64,000 nucleotides of DNA from Corynebacterium lemuris (GCF_024919295.1 NZ_JANWTC010000002.1:186001-250000), one strand, 5' to 3'; shown: positions 35,901 to 43,774, counted from the stretch's first letter. Numbers and translations: made by a program. Notes: generated by a model not told the origin, from the sequence alone.

Positions 35901-36704
35901 GATCACCAGCGCGACCTGGGGCAGGTTGCGCAGCAGCGGCTGGAAGCGGGACTGCAGTTTCGCGGCCCGCATCTTCGCGGCGTAGAGCGTCCGGCCCAGG
36001 CCGTCCAGGTGGTCGGTCTCGCGTTCCTCCTGGGCGAAGGCCTTGACCACCCGCACCCCGGTGACGGTCTGCTCGACGTGCGTGGCCAGGTCGGCGGTGG
36101 TCTGCTGCGCCACCCACGTCGCGGCGTACATGGAACGCCGGGAGGCCACCGCCACGCCGACGATGACGGGCATGAAGGCCAGGGCGATGACGGTGAGCAG
36201 CGGGGAGACCCACAGCATGACGCCGATGGTGATCAGCAGCTGCACCAGCATGCCCAGGGCCCAGGGACCCATGGCGATCATGCCCTGGGTGGCGTTGAGG
36301 TCGGAGATTGAGCGGGAGACCACCTGGCCGGTGACGATGCGGTCCTGGCCTGGGCCGTCGAGAAGCTGGAGCCGGTCGAGGATACGCACCCGCAGCGTGT
36401 GCTGGGTGTCGATGGACAACCGGCCCGCGAGGTACCGGCGCAGGAACTGGGTGAGGTAGCGCGCCACCGCCACCCCGATGAGCACCGCGATGATGGCGTA
36501 CAGGGGCTCGAACTGCGGTAACACCCGGGTGGCGGGGGACTCTGTCGCCGCCCCGGTGGCCACGTCCACCGCGGAACCGGTCAGCAGCGGGATGAGCACC
36601 TCGAAGATGACGGCCGCGACGGTGGTGAGCAGGGTGACGGCGGTGATGCCGCGGCGCTCCCGCAGCGCGGCGGTCAGTTCGCGGACGCCGGAGTGGCCCG
36701 CCAC
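32982..36704 (-). CDS. Double-length ABC exporter (two TMD-NBD units fused)
   Basis: A 1240-residue exporter with two complete ABC half-transporters in one chain. Half 1 has six hydrophobic segments to about residue 300, Walker A GPAGSGKS, signature LSGGQ and Walker B LILDDATS. Half 2 begins near 640, with Walker A GPTGAGKS, signature LSSGQ and Walker B MLLDEATA. The catalytic Glu is Asp in NBD1 and the signature is altered in NBD2, so one ATP site should be degenerate. Transported substrate unknown (multidrug or envelope lipid type). GTG 36704 follows the upstream stop directly; the gene lies upstream of odhA. Confidence 0.93.
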   Translation of the reverse strand: MAGHSGVRELTAALRERRGITAVTLLTTVAAVIFEVLIPLLTGSAVDVATGAATESPATRVLPQFEPLYAIIAVLIGVAVARYLTQFLRRYLAGRLSIDTQHTLRVRILDRLQLLDGPGQDRIVTGQVVSRSISDLNATQGMIAMGPWALGMLVQLLITIGVMLWVSPLLTVIALAFMPVIVGVAVASRRSMYAATWVAQQTTADLATHVEQTVTGVRVVKAFAQEERETDHLDGLGRTLYAAKMRAAKLQSRFQPLLRNLPQVALVINILLGGWLVLRGEITVGTFFAFSVYLTSLTQIVGMLSSMIVTFQMGLASLDRITEILDMRPQDPDPADPVDLPGGPLGLKLVGVEFNTDGHRVLDGTTLHITPGETLALIGPAGSGKSMAVQLAGGFYRPDAGTLALTTPDGRDINYRDLRRADLRSAVTCVFDEAFLYSTTIRGNIAMGSGATDEQVRHAADLAQATEFIDRLPAGMDTVVGERGLTLSGGQRQRIALARALLARPRVLILDDATSAIDATTEARILAGLRAELADVTVLAIAHRQSTLDLAERVAIIDAGRITVTGTPETLAEDPRFTAIMDPSPAALPDRSTLPEPERAQLWPEDLPAERTEHVADVSGAIGGRGGGGGGGPAAITATPELLARVDKLPPADEQPRIDTTRLRSDRSGFRVRDLFRVVRFLILAVIGLLLIGVATDLVFPTLMRWAVDDGVGQRSLDTLWWIAGGGLLVVAVSWAAATALVVLTARTGERLLYGLRLRSYAHLQRLSMSYYETTQSGRIMTRMTTDIDTLSSFLQTGLAQSIVSVGTLVGIIGMLAWTDAGLSLVAVAAIPLIVVVTLIFRRISSRLYTRAREQVSTVNAAFQENINGLRTAQMHGRTDGALEEFRAESERYRRLRVNSQLAVALYFPGVNAISQITTAIVLGVGATRVADGQLTAGVLVAFVMYLAQLYGPIQQLGQIFDSWQQAAVGFRRITDLLAQRPTVADTGPQERDDAATAARGTLALENVSFAYSPDSQLVAAGMDMTIAPGSTVALVGPTGAGKSTVVKLLARFYDPVEGRVTAAGTDIREFPLSGWRRAIAQVPQEAHLFIGTVAENIAYGDPSATEDDIEEAVRRIGALDIIAGIPGGFRHSVGERGRGLSSGQRQLIALARAELLHPDVMLLDEATATLDPATEAAVLDASDRITRGRTSVVVAHRLATAARADRILVIDDGRIIEDGSHPELLDRQGVYSALWRAHS

Positions 36705-37472
36705 CTACTTCACCGGGTCGGTGAACCGGGCGGGGACCACCCCGAGGGATTCGCGCACGTTGGCGATGACGGACTTCGCCAACCTCCGGTTGGCCACCGT
36801 GCCGGCGATCGCGCCGATGCCCAGCGGCAGGATCTTGCCGAACCACGCGCGCCGGAACTTCCGGGTCATGTACTTCAGGGCCGTGCGGATGAGTCGGTTG
36901 TTCATCTCGGTGAGCTTCGGGGCGGTGAAACGCGCCACGGTGGTCATCGTGGGCACGCCCTTCGTCGAGCCGACATCGCCCACGAACGTGTCGACGACCG
37001 CGGAGCCCTTCGCCCCGAGCAGCGCCACGAGGATGAGTGTCTTGCGCCGGTTCTCATCGGTGATGTCGATGCCGCGCAGTTGTGCGCTGGCCAGGGTGTA
37101 CCAGGCGGCGGCGTCGAGGAAGACGAGGGATTCTGCGCCGATGGCCGCGGCCCCGAGGAAGAAACCGATGCCCGGGATGGTGGCGGCCGCTCCGGCACCC
37201 GCGCCGGAGCTGGTGGTCAGGCGCAGGAAATGCTGGTCGATGGTCTCCTGGATCTCCCGCGGGGAGGCCTCCGGCCGCCGCTTGCGCAGGTGCTCGACAT
37301 AGCCGGCGATGGCCGCGGCCTGCACGGAGACGGCCTTCTCCAGCGCGGAGATGAACAGGCGTCCGGCGGGGCCGATGTTGGTCTCCAGCACCGACGGGTC
37401 GGAGCCCAGGCCGTCGAGGATGACCTGCTGCCCCGAATCACCCCGGGAATTATTGGACTTGGCGAGGGCCAT
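36705..37472 (-). CDS. Conserved membrane-associated protein upstream of the ABC exporter
   Basis: A 255-residue protein with helical N-terminal part (residues 30-85) and a hydrophobic stretch near 95-125 (IPGIGFFLGAAAIGAESLVFLDAAAWYTLA). A basic C-terminal region contains a Gly/Ala/Ile segment near 220. I recognise no definite family; EcsC-like is a possible remote resemblance. ATG 37472 has AAAGGAG five bases upstream, which rules out the codon at 37487. It abuts the ABC gene with no gap and sits behind a SigH-type promoter. Confidence 0.8.
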   Translation of the reverse strand: MALAKSNNSRGDSGQQVILDGLGSDPSVLETNIGPAGRLFISALEKAVSVQAAAIAGYVEHLRKRRPEASPREIQETIDQHFLRLTTSSGAGAGAAATIPGIGFFLGAAAIGAESLVFLDAAAWYTLASAQLRGIDITDENRRKTLILVALLGAKGSAVVDTFVGDVGSTKGVPTMTTVARFTAPKLTEMNNRLIRTALKYMTRKFRRAWFGKILPLGIGAIAGTVANRRLAKSVIANVRESLGVVPARFTDPVK

Positions 37473-37500
37473 GGCTGCTCCTTTCAACTACTCCAGAATA

Positions 37501-37526
37501 AACGCCCCGGAGCTGCGGATGGTTCC
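37501..37526 (-). promoter_or_regulatory. SigH/SigR-type promoter (GGAA-N19-GTT) for the membrane protein and ABC exporter
   Basis: On the minus strand GGAA (37526-37523), 19 nt, GTT (37503-37501) with CGTTTAT. It is followed by about 20 nt of leader containing AAAGGAG before ATG 37472. Confidence 0.55.
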
Positions 37527-37541
37527 CTGCCACCGCTGTCC

Positions 37542-38354
37542 TCAGTCCCGGTCGGCGTAGGCCTCGGCCGCCTCGACCTGCTTTTGCGTGGGGCGCACCC
37601 CGGTGTAGAGGACGAACTGCTCGGCGGCCTGGAGGGCCACCACTTCGCCGCCGTTGATGGTGGGCACCCCCAGTCGCTCGGCCGCCTCGATCAGCGGGGT
37701 GCGCACGGGATAGGCCACGACGTCGAAGACGAGCTCGGCCGCGGCGATCGAATCATCGGCGAAGGCCTGCACGCGTTCCTCGGAACCGTGCATGCCCAGC
37801 GGGGTGACGTTGACCAGCAGGCGGGCCTCGGCGGGCACCTCCGCGGAATAGGCCCAGTCGTGGCGCTCGGCCAGGGCCGCGCCGGTCTCGGCGTTGCGGG
37901 CGACGATGGTGCCCGTCATGCCGTGGTCGGCCAGGGCCGCGACCACCGCACCGGCCATCCCACCGGAACCGCGCACCGCGACCGGCAGGTCCGGGTCCAC
38001 CCCATGGCTCTGCAGCAGGGAGGCCACCGCCACGTAATCGGTGTTGTATCCGACGAGTTCACCGTCGGTGTTGACGATCGTGTTCACCGCCTGGATGCGT
38101 GCGGCGGAGGGGTCGAGCTCGTCGATCAGGGGGATGACGTCCTGCTTATAGGGCATGGACACACCCGCCCCCCGGATCCCCAGCCCCCGGATGCCGGCGA
38201 CGGCCGCCGTGATGTCGGTCGGGGCAACCGCCTTGTAGAGGTAGTTGAGGCCGAGCTCGTGGTACAGCCAGTTGTGGAACCGCACCCCGTGGTTGCTGGG
38301 CCGGGCGGCCAGCGAGATACACAGTACGGTTTCGCGGTCGACGTAGTTCACCAT
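37542..38354 (-). CDS. aroE: Shikimate/quinate dehydrogenase-family protein (AroE-like)
   Basis: A 270-residue NAD(P)-dependent oxidoreductase. GAGVSMPYKQDVIPLID near residue 63 contains the catalytic Lys of the family; AVNTIVNTDGELVGYNTDY near 88 is the substrate/catalytic Asp block; RGSGGMAGAVVAAL near 128 is the dinucleotide loop, whose first residues differ from the usual GAGG. Corynebacteria carry several paralogues, so this copy may be a quinate/shikimate or accessory dehydrogenase. The ATG is 8 nt from a -10 shared with the divergent gene. Confidence 0.87.
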   Translation of the reverse strand: MVNYVDRETVLCISLAARPSNHGVRFHNWLYHELGLNYLYKAVAPTDITAAVAGIRGLGIRGAGVSMPYKQDVIPLIDELDPSAARIQAVNTIVNTDGELVGYNTDYVAVASLLQSHGVDPDLPVAVRGSGGMAGAVVAALADHGMTGTIVARNAETGAALAERHDWAYSAEVPAEARLLVNVTPLGMHGSEERVQAFADDSIAAAELVFDVVAYPVRTPLIEAAERLGVPTINGGEVVALQAAEQFVLYTGVRPTQKQVEAAEAYADRD

Positions 38355-38358
38355 AGCT

Positions 38359-38371
38359 CACTACCGTAGTG
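38359..38371. promoter_or_regulatory. Palindromic divergent promoter: overlapping -10 boxes of aroE-like and carboxylesterase genes
   Basis: CACTAC-C-GTAGTG is a perfect 6-bp inverted repeat. The plus-strand -10 TACCGT (38362-38367) leads by 7 nt to ATG 38375, and the minus-strand -10 TACGGT (38368-38363) leads by 8 nt to ATG 38354. The two hexamers overlap by 5 bp, so polymerase can use only one at a time. Confidence 0.6.
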
Positions 38372-38374
38372 GGT

Positions 38375-39952
38375 ATGGGCACGTCTGACATCCCCGGACC
38401 TCAGGTCCGCACCACCGCCGGGGTGGTGCGGGGGCTCGTGGACCAGCAGCTGGGAATCCGGACCTGGCGCGGAGTGCCCTTCGGAGCGAGCACCGGCGGT
38501 GACAACCGCTTCCGCGCCCCCCGCCGCCCCCGGCACTGGCGCGGCGTGCGCGACGCGACGAATTTCGGTCCCGTCGCCCCGCAACCGACCTACTCGTGGA
38601 CCGACCGGGTCATCGGCTCGGAGAACTGTCTCCACCTGGACATCGTGCGCCCCGACACCGACGAGGAACTGCCCGTGGTGGTCTACCTCCACGGCGGCTC
38701 CTTCATCATGGGTTCCTCACACGAGCCGATGCTGCGCGGCTACCAGTTCGCCACGGCCGTCAACTGCGTCTACGTCTCCGTGAACTTCCGCCTCGGCGCG
38801 CTGGGTTATCTGGACCTGCGCAGCCTCGGCGAGGACTGTGTGGCCAACCCGGCCCTGCGCGACCAGCTGCTGGCGCTGCAGTGGGTGCAGGCGAACATCG
38901 CCCAGTTCGGCGGTGACTCCGACCAGGTCACCCTCATGGGGGAATCCGCCGGTGGGGCGGCGGTGGCCACCCTCATGGCCGTACCCGCCGCCGAGGGACT
39001 CTTCCACCGGGCGATCGTCCAGTCCCCGCCGATGACCATGGTGCACTCCCGCGCCCAGGCCACCCTGTGGGCCCGGGAGCTGGTCTACCAGATGGCCCTG
39101 CCGCGGCAGACCACACTCAAGGACCTGCGTGCCGAACACCCCCACGACCTGGTACGCGCCGGACAGTCGATGATGTGGCGCGGCCGGGAACTGCAGCACC
39201 TGAACACCACCTACGCGCCCACGGTCGACGGCACGCTGCTGCTCGACCACCCGCTGAAGGTCTTCGAGGCCGGGCAGCAGATGCAGGTGCCGATGCTGGT
39301 GGGCACGAACTCGGATGAGGCGAGCTTCTCCAAGTTCTTCTACATGCGTAACTCCGCCCGCTCGCGTGCCGCCATGCGGCTGCTCAGCGCCTTCGACCCG
39401 GAGGAGGCATCCTTCGTGCTCTCCGCCTATGACGGGGCCCTCGACCGCGCCCAGTTCGCCGACCTGCTTGCCGACGCCCTCTTCTGGGCACCGTCCGTGC
39501 GTCTGGCCACCGACCACAACCCGCTCGCCCCGACCTGGATGTACCGCTTCGACTACGCCCCGGCAGCCCTGCGCTGGTTGGGCCTGGGGGCGATGCACTC
39601 GCTGGAGCTGTCGGTGATCTTCGGGGACCCGGGGGCGTCGAGAACCTCCGGGCTCTCCCGCTTCGGCGGGATGGAGGGCATGGCGGAGCTGACCGACGAG
39701 ATGCAGCACCACTGGGGCCGGTTCATCCACCACGGTTGTCCCGGTGCGGAGTGGCCCGCCTACCGGCCCCCGACCGACACCGCACCGGCGCGGGCGACCA
39801 TGGTCTTCGACTCGCCCCCACACGTGGAGTTCGACCCGAAGGCCCGCAAGCGGCGCGCCTGGGTCGACTACGACATGACCGAATGGGGCAACGGGCGCCC
39901 GGAGCTGCTCGCGGAGCTGGGACTGCTCATCAGCGCCGAGCTGGGCCGCTAG
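38375..39952 (+). CDS. Type B carboxylesterase
   Basis: A 525-residue alpha/beta hydrolase of the carboxylesterase/lipase type B family. GESAGG near residue 191 holds the nucleophile Ser; YLHGGSF near 108 forms the oxyanion hole; EEL-to-EASF acidic residue near GTNSDEASF is the expected catalytic acid; a His near the C-terminus (HHWGRFIHHG) completes the triad. No signal peptide is visible, so it is cytosolic. ATG 38375 is fixed by the divergent promoter. It converges on the next hydrolase with a 4-bp CTAG overlap of stops. Confidence 0.9.
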   Translation: MGTSDIPGPQVRTTAGVVRGLVDQQLGIRTWRGVPFGASTGGDNRFRAPRRPRHWRGVRDATNFGPVAPQPTYSWTDRVIGSENCLHLDIVRPDTDEELPVVVYLHGGSFIMGSSHEPMLRGYQFATAVNCVYVSVNFRLGALGYLDLRSLGEDCVANPALRDQLLALQWVQANIAQFGGDSDQVTLMGESAGGAAVATLMAVPAAEGLFHRAIVQSPPMTMVHSRAQATLWARELVYQMALPRQTTLKDLRAEHPHDLVRAGQSMMWRGRELQHLNTTYAPTVDGTLLLDHPLKVFEAGQQMQVPMLVGTNSDEASFSKFFYMRNSARSRAAMRLLSAFDPEEASFVLSAYDGALDRAQFADLLADALFWAPSVRLATDHNPLAPTWMYRFDYAPAALRWLGLGAMHSLELSVIFGDPGASRTSGLSRFGGMEGMAELTDEMQHHWGRFIHHGCPGAEWPAYRPPTDTAPARATMVFDSPPHVEFDPKARKRRAWVDYDMTEWGNGRPELLAELGLLISAELGR

Positions 39953-41019
39953 CGCAACCGGTGCCTGCTCCGCTCCGCCAGTTCGCGCAGCGCCCGGGTG
40001 AAGACAGCGGGTTTCTCGAAGTGGATGTCATGCCCGGCTCTGACGTGGACGGTCCGGTTATCCACCAGCAGCTTCTCCACCCGCGCCAGGTCCTCGTCGG
40101 TGAGGGCGGCCAGCAGGACCCCGTCTGCGCCGTAACTGGTGCCCGCCTTGAGGAAGGTCGTGGGTGCGGTGACGGAGCGCAGTGCGGTGGCCTGATCGAA
40201 ATTCCTGTGCCAGCTCCGGGAGATGAAGAAGGCGTGTGACCACCAGCGGTCAAAAGGATGGGAGATCGATTCCCAGATCCGGTTGATCGCCGGGCCCAGG
40301 TACCAGATGTTCGGGGGGTCCTGCGGGTGCTGCCGCCGCTGGGCGATGACCCGCCCGGAGATGAACGGCCAGAGGTCGCCGAAGAGCGTGCCGATGTAGG
40401 CGCCGGGCAGTGCGTGGGCGAGATAGTCCTCCTCCCCGTCCGGTTTCTCCGCCTGGGCGAGGTAGCCGGCCAACAGGTCCAGATCCTGTCCGACGAACGT
40501 GCCCGGCACACGGTTGGGGTCGGTGGCGAAGAAGGGTGCATCCTCGATGAGCACACCTGCGATGTCACCCGGGTGACCGGCCGCCATCTGCACGGCGATC
40601 AACCCGCCGGAGGAGTGTCCGGCGACGAGGAAGGGGGCGTCGAAAAGCTCCCGGCCGAGCAGGACGAGGTCAGCGGCGATGACGGTCGCGCAGTAGTCCG
40701 CCCTGTTCCGGGAGGAGCCGCCGTGACCGTGGACGTCGACGGCGACGACATCGAAATCCGCACTGAGATCGGGCAGAACTTTGGCGTAGTCGTGCCACAG
40801 TGACCCCTGCCCGGGAATGAGCAGCAGACCGGGCCTGCCGGTGCCGCTGGTGCGGGCGTAATGGAGGACGGCGCCCGGGCGGATCTCCCGGCGGTGGGTC
40901 CTCACGCCGGCGGCGTAGGCCTTGTGGACCGGCCCCCGGTAATAGTTGCGGGTGGTGTGGTGGAGGCGGGCGGCGGCCAGACCACCCGCCAGCAGCAGTC
41001 CGGTGGCGGTGTGCAACAT
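39949..41019 (-). CDS. Alpha/beta hydrolase with N-terminal membrane anchor
   Basis: A 356-residue hydrolase. The first 20 residues are hydrophobic and may be an uncleaved anchor or signal. Nucleophile motif AGHSSGG near residue 133; DVHGHGGSSRN near 95; catalytic His in AGHDIHFEKP near 334; GQGSLWHDYAKVLP marks the oxyanion region. Substrate unknown. GGAG precedes ATG 41019 by about five bases. Confidence 0.87.
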   Translation of the reverse strand: MLHTATGLLLAGGLAAARLHHTTRNYYRGPVHKAYAAGVRTHRREIRPGAVLHYARTSGTGRPGLLLIPGQGSLWHDYAKVLPDLSADFDVVAVDVHGHGGSSRNRADYCATVIAADLVLLGRELFDAPFLVAGHSSGGLIAVQMAAGHPGDIAGVLIEDAPFFATDPNRVPGTFVGQDLDLLAGYLAQAEKPDGEEDYLAHALPGAYIGTLFGDLWPFISGRVIAQRRQHPQDPPNIWYLGPAINRIWESISHPFDRWWSHAFFISRSWHRNFDQATALRSVTAPTTFLKAGTSYGADGVLLAALTDEDLARVEKLLVDNRTVHVRAGHDIHFEKPAVFTRALRELAERSRHRLR

Positions 41020-41137
41020 GGCGTCTCCAGGGCAGTCGGGAGGGGTCTGTGGGGCCAGTATGCCTGCTCCGGCCGGGCGGACAGCGGGAATTCGGGCGGC
41101 CCCGGGCGGGTTGTCGGCGCGGCGCCGGTCACGGGGC

Positions 41138-41143
41138 TAGGCT
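41138..41143 (+). promoter_or_regulatory. -10 element (TAGGCT) upstream of the acidic protein gene
   Basis: TAGGCT in the 196 bp gap upstream of ATG 41216 would give a leader of about 65 nt that contains AAGGA at 41199-41203. Nothing else is evident in the gap. Confidence 0.35.
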
Positions 41144-41215
41144 GGTTGCGGATTGCCTGCCGTTGGCGGTCGTCGATAAGAGAACCGGGTTCACATGGAA
41201 GGACACCTAACACTC

Positions 41216-42040
41216 ATGAGCTTCTTCGAGGACATTGCCACCGCCCTGGACACTGAGGGAATCGAGTCGCGGGTACACGATGACACCATGTCCGTGCCCA
41301 TCACCTCTGACCTGGAGATCCAGTTCCAGGAGATCGACCCCCACATGCCGGCCGCGAATGTCTACATCGCCGCCGCCGACGTCGACGAGGATGACGAGAA
41401 CTTCGAGGCCGTGCTCGTCTCCGTGGTGTTCTCCGTCGAGGATGCCGTGGACACCGTCGCCCGACACGTCGCCACCGACCAGGTGGTCACCGTGCTGCGT
41501 GACCTCCTGGAGGGCACCGACGAACGCATCGGCGACCTGGAGTTCTACCAGGATGCCGTCAACGCCAACCTGGTGTGCGCCGAAGTCGGCCAGAACTCCG
41601 AGCTGCAGGTCCTCGTCGAGGTCCTCGACGGCGTGCCCAGTGCCCTCGTCCAGTTCGTCGCCGCCGGAGACTCCTTCGAGGGCCTCATCGACGAGGCCAT
41701 CGACGAGCTGTGGGAATCGGACGGGGAGGCCCAGCTGAGCGAGGAGGACCGCCAGCGGATGTTCGCTGACATCTCCGCCGACGTGGAGTTCGCCAACGAG
41801 GAGGTCCTCGACCTCGGGGTGTTCACCGATTTCGACCGCCTCTTCGACGTCATCTCGCTCGCCGCCGACCACGCCGAGGACTGGGAGGAGCAGCTCGCCC
41901 CCTTCGATGAGGACGAGTTCGAGGAGCCTGACGTCTACGACCTCTACGGCGCGGATGAGGAGGACGACGACTCCGTGGACGACGAGGATGACTTGGACGA
42001 CCTGGATGAAGATGAGGATGACGACGTCCGCGACGAGTGA
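41216..42040 (+). CDS. Hypothetical acidic cytosolic protein with poly-Asp/Glu tail
   Basis: A 274-residue protein. Residues 1-190 have regular mixed secondary structure without membrane segments; the first half vaguely resembles YbjN/chaperone-like folds, but I would not name a family. The last 35 residues are almost all Asp and Glu. ATG 41216 gives the protein start MSFFEDIATAL; ATG 41195 would add seven codons. It precedes a serine hydrolase gene by 12 bp and may share its mRNA. Confidence 0.75.
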   Translation: MSFFEDIATALDTEGIESRVHDDTMSVPITSDLEIQFQEIDPHMPAANVYIAAADVDEDDENFEAVLVSVVFSVEDAVDTVARHVATDQVVTVLRDLLEGTDERIGDLEFYQDAVNANLVCAEVGQNSELQVLVEVLDGVPSALVQFVAAGDSFEGLIDEAIDELWESDGEAQLSEEDRQRMFADISADVEFANEEVLDLGVFTDFDRLFDVISLAADHAEDWEEQLAPFDEDEFEEPDVYDLYGADEEDDDSVDDEDDLDDLDEDEDDDVRDE

Positions 42041-42052
42041 CTGACACCGCAG

Positions 42053-43129
42053 ATGGTGCTGTCCCAGGTCCGGGAGCGGGTCTCCCGGCTACGTGAGAGG
42101 CCGCCGCTGGCGGAACGCCTGGCGGCGGTGGACGCGAAGGTCGACCAGCTGCCGAGGCTGGGTGAGGTCGCCGTGGCGCTCGAGAGTGCCGACGGCACGC
42201 TGCGCCACACCCACACCACCGGCGCACTCGACCCCGATGCGCGTTTCGCCGCGGGTTCGGTGAGCAAGCTGTTCACCCACGCCATCATCTTCCACCTCAT
42301 CGACGCCGGCCGGTTGAGCTACGACAGTCTCATCGCCTCCCGGGTGGCCTCAGGTTCGCTGGAGGGACTGCACGTCATCCGGGGTGAGGACTACAGCGCC
42401 GACCTGACGGTCCGGCACCTCATCGACCACACCTCAGGTCTGGCCAGCTGGGAGGACACCCGGGATCCCGGCGGGCGCAGCATGCTGGAGCAGATCGTGG
42501 ACTGGGACCGGGTGGTCACCGTCGACGAACAGATGGAGATCGCCGCCCGCGCGGGAGCGAAATTCCCCCCGGGGCAGGGCCGGAGAGCACACTACTCCGA
42601 CCTCAACGCTGAGCTGCTGTCCCAGGTGGCGCAGCACACCACGGGCCGGACCTTCCAGGAGCTGGCCAACCGCTACATCATCACTCCGCTCGGCCTGGAG
42701 CACACGACCTTCGTGGTGCCGGGCATCCGCGACTATGCGGAGGTGCACACCCGGAAACACCCGGTGTGGTCCTCGCGTTACCTGTCCAGCTCACCGGCCT
42801 CCGGTGGGGTGGTGTCCACCGCGCGGGACCTGATGACCTTCATCCGGGCCTTCCACACCGGGGAGATCTTCGACCTGGCGCATATCCAGGACCCGGTGCT
42901 GCGTCGGATCCAGCACCGGCCGCTGCGCTACGGCGCAGGGATGATGGCGATGGGAATGTCGCGGCCGCTGAGCCCGCTGGTCCCGGCCCCGCTGATCCTG
43001 GGACACACCGGTGTCCACGGGGCCTTCGCCTTCTTCTGCCCTGCGCGTTCGGCGTTCATCGCCGGTTCAGTCAACTCGATGGACACGTCCCCCTTTGAGC
43101 TGATCTACCGCTATCTCGCCGCGCTGTAG
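42053..43129 (+). CDS. Serine beta-lactamase-like hydrolase (class C/PBP4* family)
   Basis: A 358-residue cytosolic-looking member of the beta-lactamase/transpeptidase-like family. SVSK near residue 71 supplies the nucleophile Ser and Lys, YSDLN near 182 is the Y-x-N motif, and HTGVHG near 322 replaces the K-T-G box. No signal peptide is visible. Such proteins act as esterases or D-amino-acid peptidases; the substrate is not evident. Confidence 0.86.
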   Translation: MVLSQVRERVSRLRERPPLAERLAAVDAKVDQLPRLGEVAVALESADGTLRHTHTTGALDPDARFAAGSVSKLFTHAIIFHLIDAGRLSYDSLIASRVASGSLEGLHVIRGEDYSADLTVRHLIDHTSGLASWEDTRDPGGRSMLEQIVDWDRVVTVDEQMEIAARAGAKFPPGQGRRAHYSDLNAELLSQVAQHTTGRTFQELANRYIITPLGLEHTTFVVPGIRDYAEVHTRKHPVWSSRYLSSSPASGGVVSTARDLMTFIRAFHTGEIFDLAHIQDPVLRRIQHRPLRYGAGMMAMGMSRPLSPLVPAPLILGHTGVHGAFAFFCPARSAFIAGSVNSMDTSPFELIYRYLAAL

Positions 43130-43249
43130 TTTCTGCGCCCGCCTGTCCATTCCGCCCCGTCCGCCGGAAACCCGCGGGCAGGGTCGTCGCAGGGCTGCCC
43201 TCACAGGTTCGTCCTCGCAGGGTCTCCACGGAATCCTACGCGGCACCAC

Positions 43250-43714
43250 TCAGGCCGCCTGCGTGAAGCCGATGAACAGGGAAGCAGGGGAGGGGACGGG
43301 GACGAAGTGGCGGTCGACCAGCCAGACGAAGGTGGCGGCGTGCCCGCTGGGGACCTCGTGGACGGAGTCGATGAGCTCATCGTCGACGAGTGCCCGGACC
43401 CAGCCTTCCGCGAGCACGGGGTCGATCGTGCGGTGCGGGTCGGTGATGCGGAGCGTGATCAGGTAGACGGGTTCGCGTTCCCCGCCGTAACCGAGGACCC
43501 GGGCCTTCGCGCGCTCGCCGACGCGGCGGCGGGTGAGCGTCATGGTCAGGTCCCCGCCCGGCAGGGCCTTGCTCGGTGGCCGCCAGTTGGCGGTGGGCCG
43601 GGCCAGGGAACGGGGGTGGTGGAGGATGGAGTGGAGGTCACGCAGCGTCCCGGCCTCCCGGGTGCGCAGGGTGGCGGCGACGGCGGGCGGGGTGTTCAGG
43701 TGGTTGATGTTCAT
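43250..43714 (-). CDS. Hypothetical protein
   Basis: A 154-residue protein without membrane segments, Arg-rich in the first half; no family recognised. The ATG at 43714 sits 7 nt after a TAGGTT -10, which supports a real, leaderless gene. It diverges from an MFS exporter and shares with it a region holding an 18-bp palindrome and a LexA-like box. Confidence 0.7.
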   Translation of the reverse strand: MNINHLNTPPAVAATLRTREAGTLRDLHSILHHPRSLARPTANWRPPSKALPGGDLTMTLTRRRVGERAKARVLGYGGEREPVYLITLRITDPHRTIDPVLAEGWVRALVDDELIDSVHEVPSGHAATFVWLVDRHFVPVPSPASLFIGFTQAA

Positions 43715-43721
43715 GGGCTAC

Positions 43722-43727
43722 AACCTA
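43722..43727 (-). promoter_or_regulatory. Leaderless -10 (TAGGTT) for the hypothetical gene
   Basis: Minus-strand TAGGTT followed by 7 nt and ATG 43714. Confidence 0.55.
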
Positions 43728-43747
43728 GGACTCGGGGACGACACATC

Positions 43748-43765
43748 TGTTCGATATCTCGAACA
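43748..43765. promoter_or_regulatory. 18-bp perfect palindromic operator
   Basis: TGTTCGA-TATC-TCGAACA, a perfect 7-bp inverted repeat with 4-bp centre, between divergent genes. A dimeric repressor (for example TetR or MarR type) is expected; no such regulator gene is adjacent. Confidence 0.6.
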
Positions 43766-43774
43766 AGTATACGA
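43759..43774. promoter_or_regulatory. LexA-like box upstream of the MFS exporter
   Basis: TCGAACAAGTATACGA matches TCGAAC-N4-GTTCGA except at two positions in the right half. It shares its left half with the palindrome at 43748-43765 and resembles the box at 9634-9649. Confidence 0.45.
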
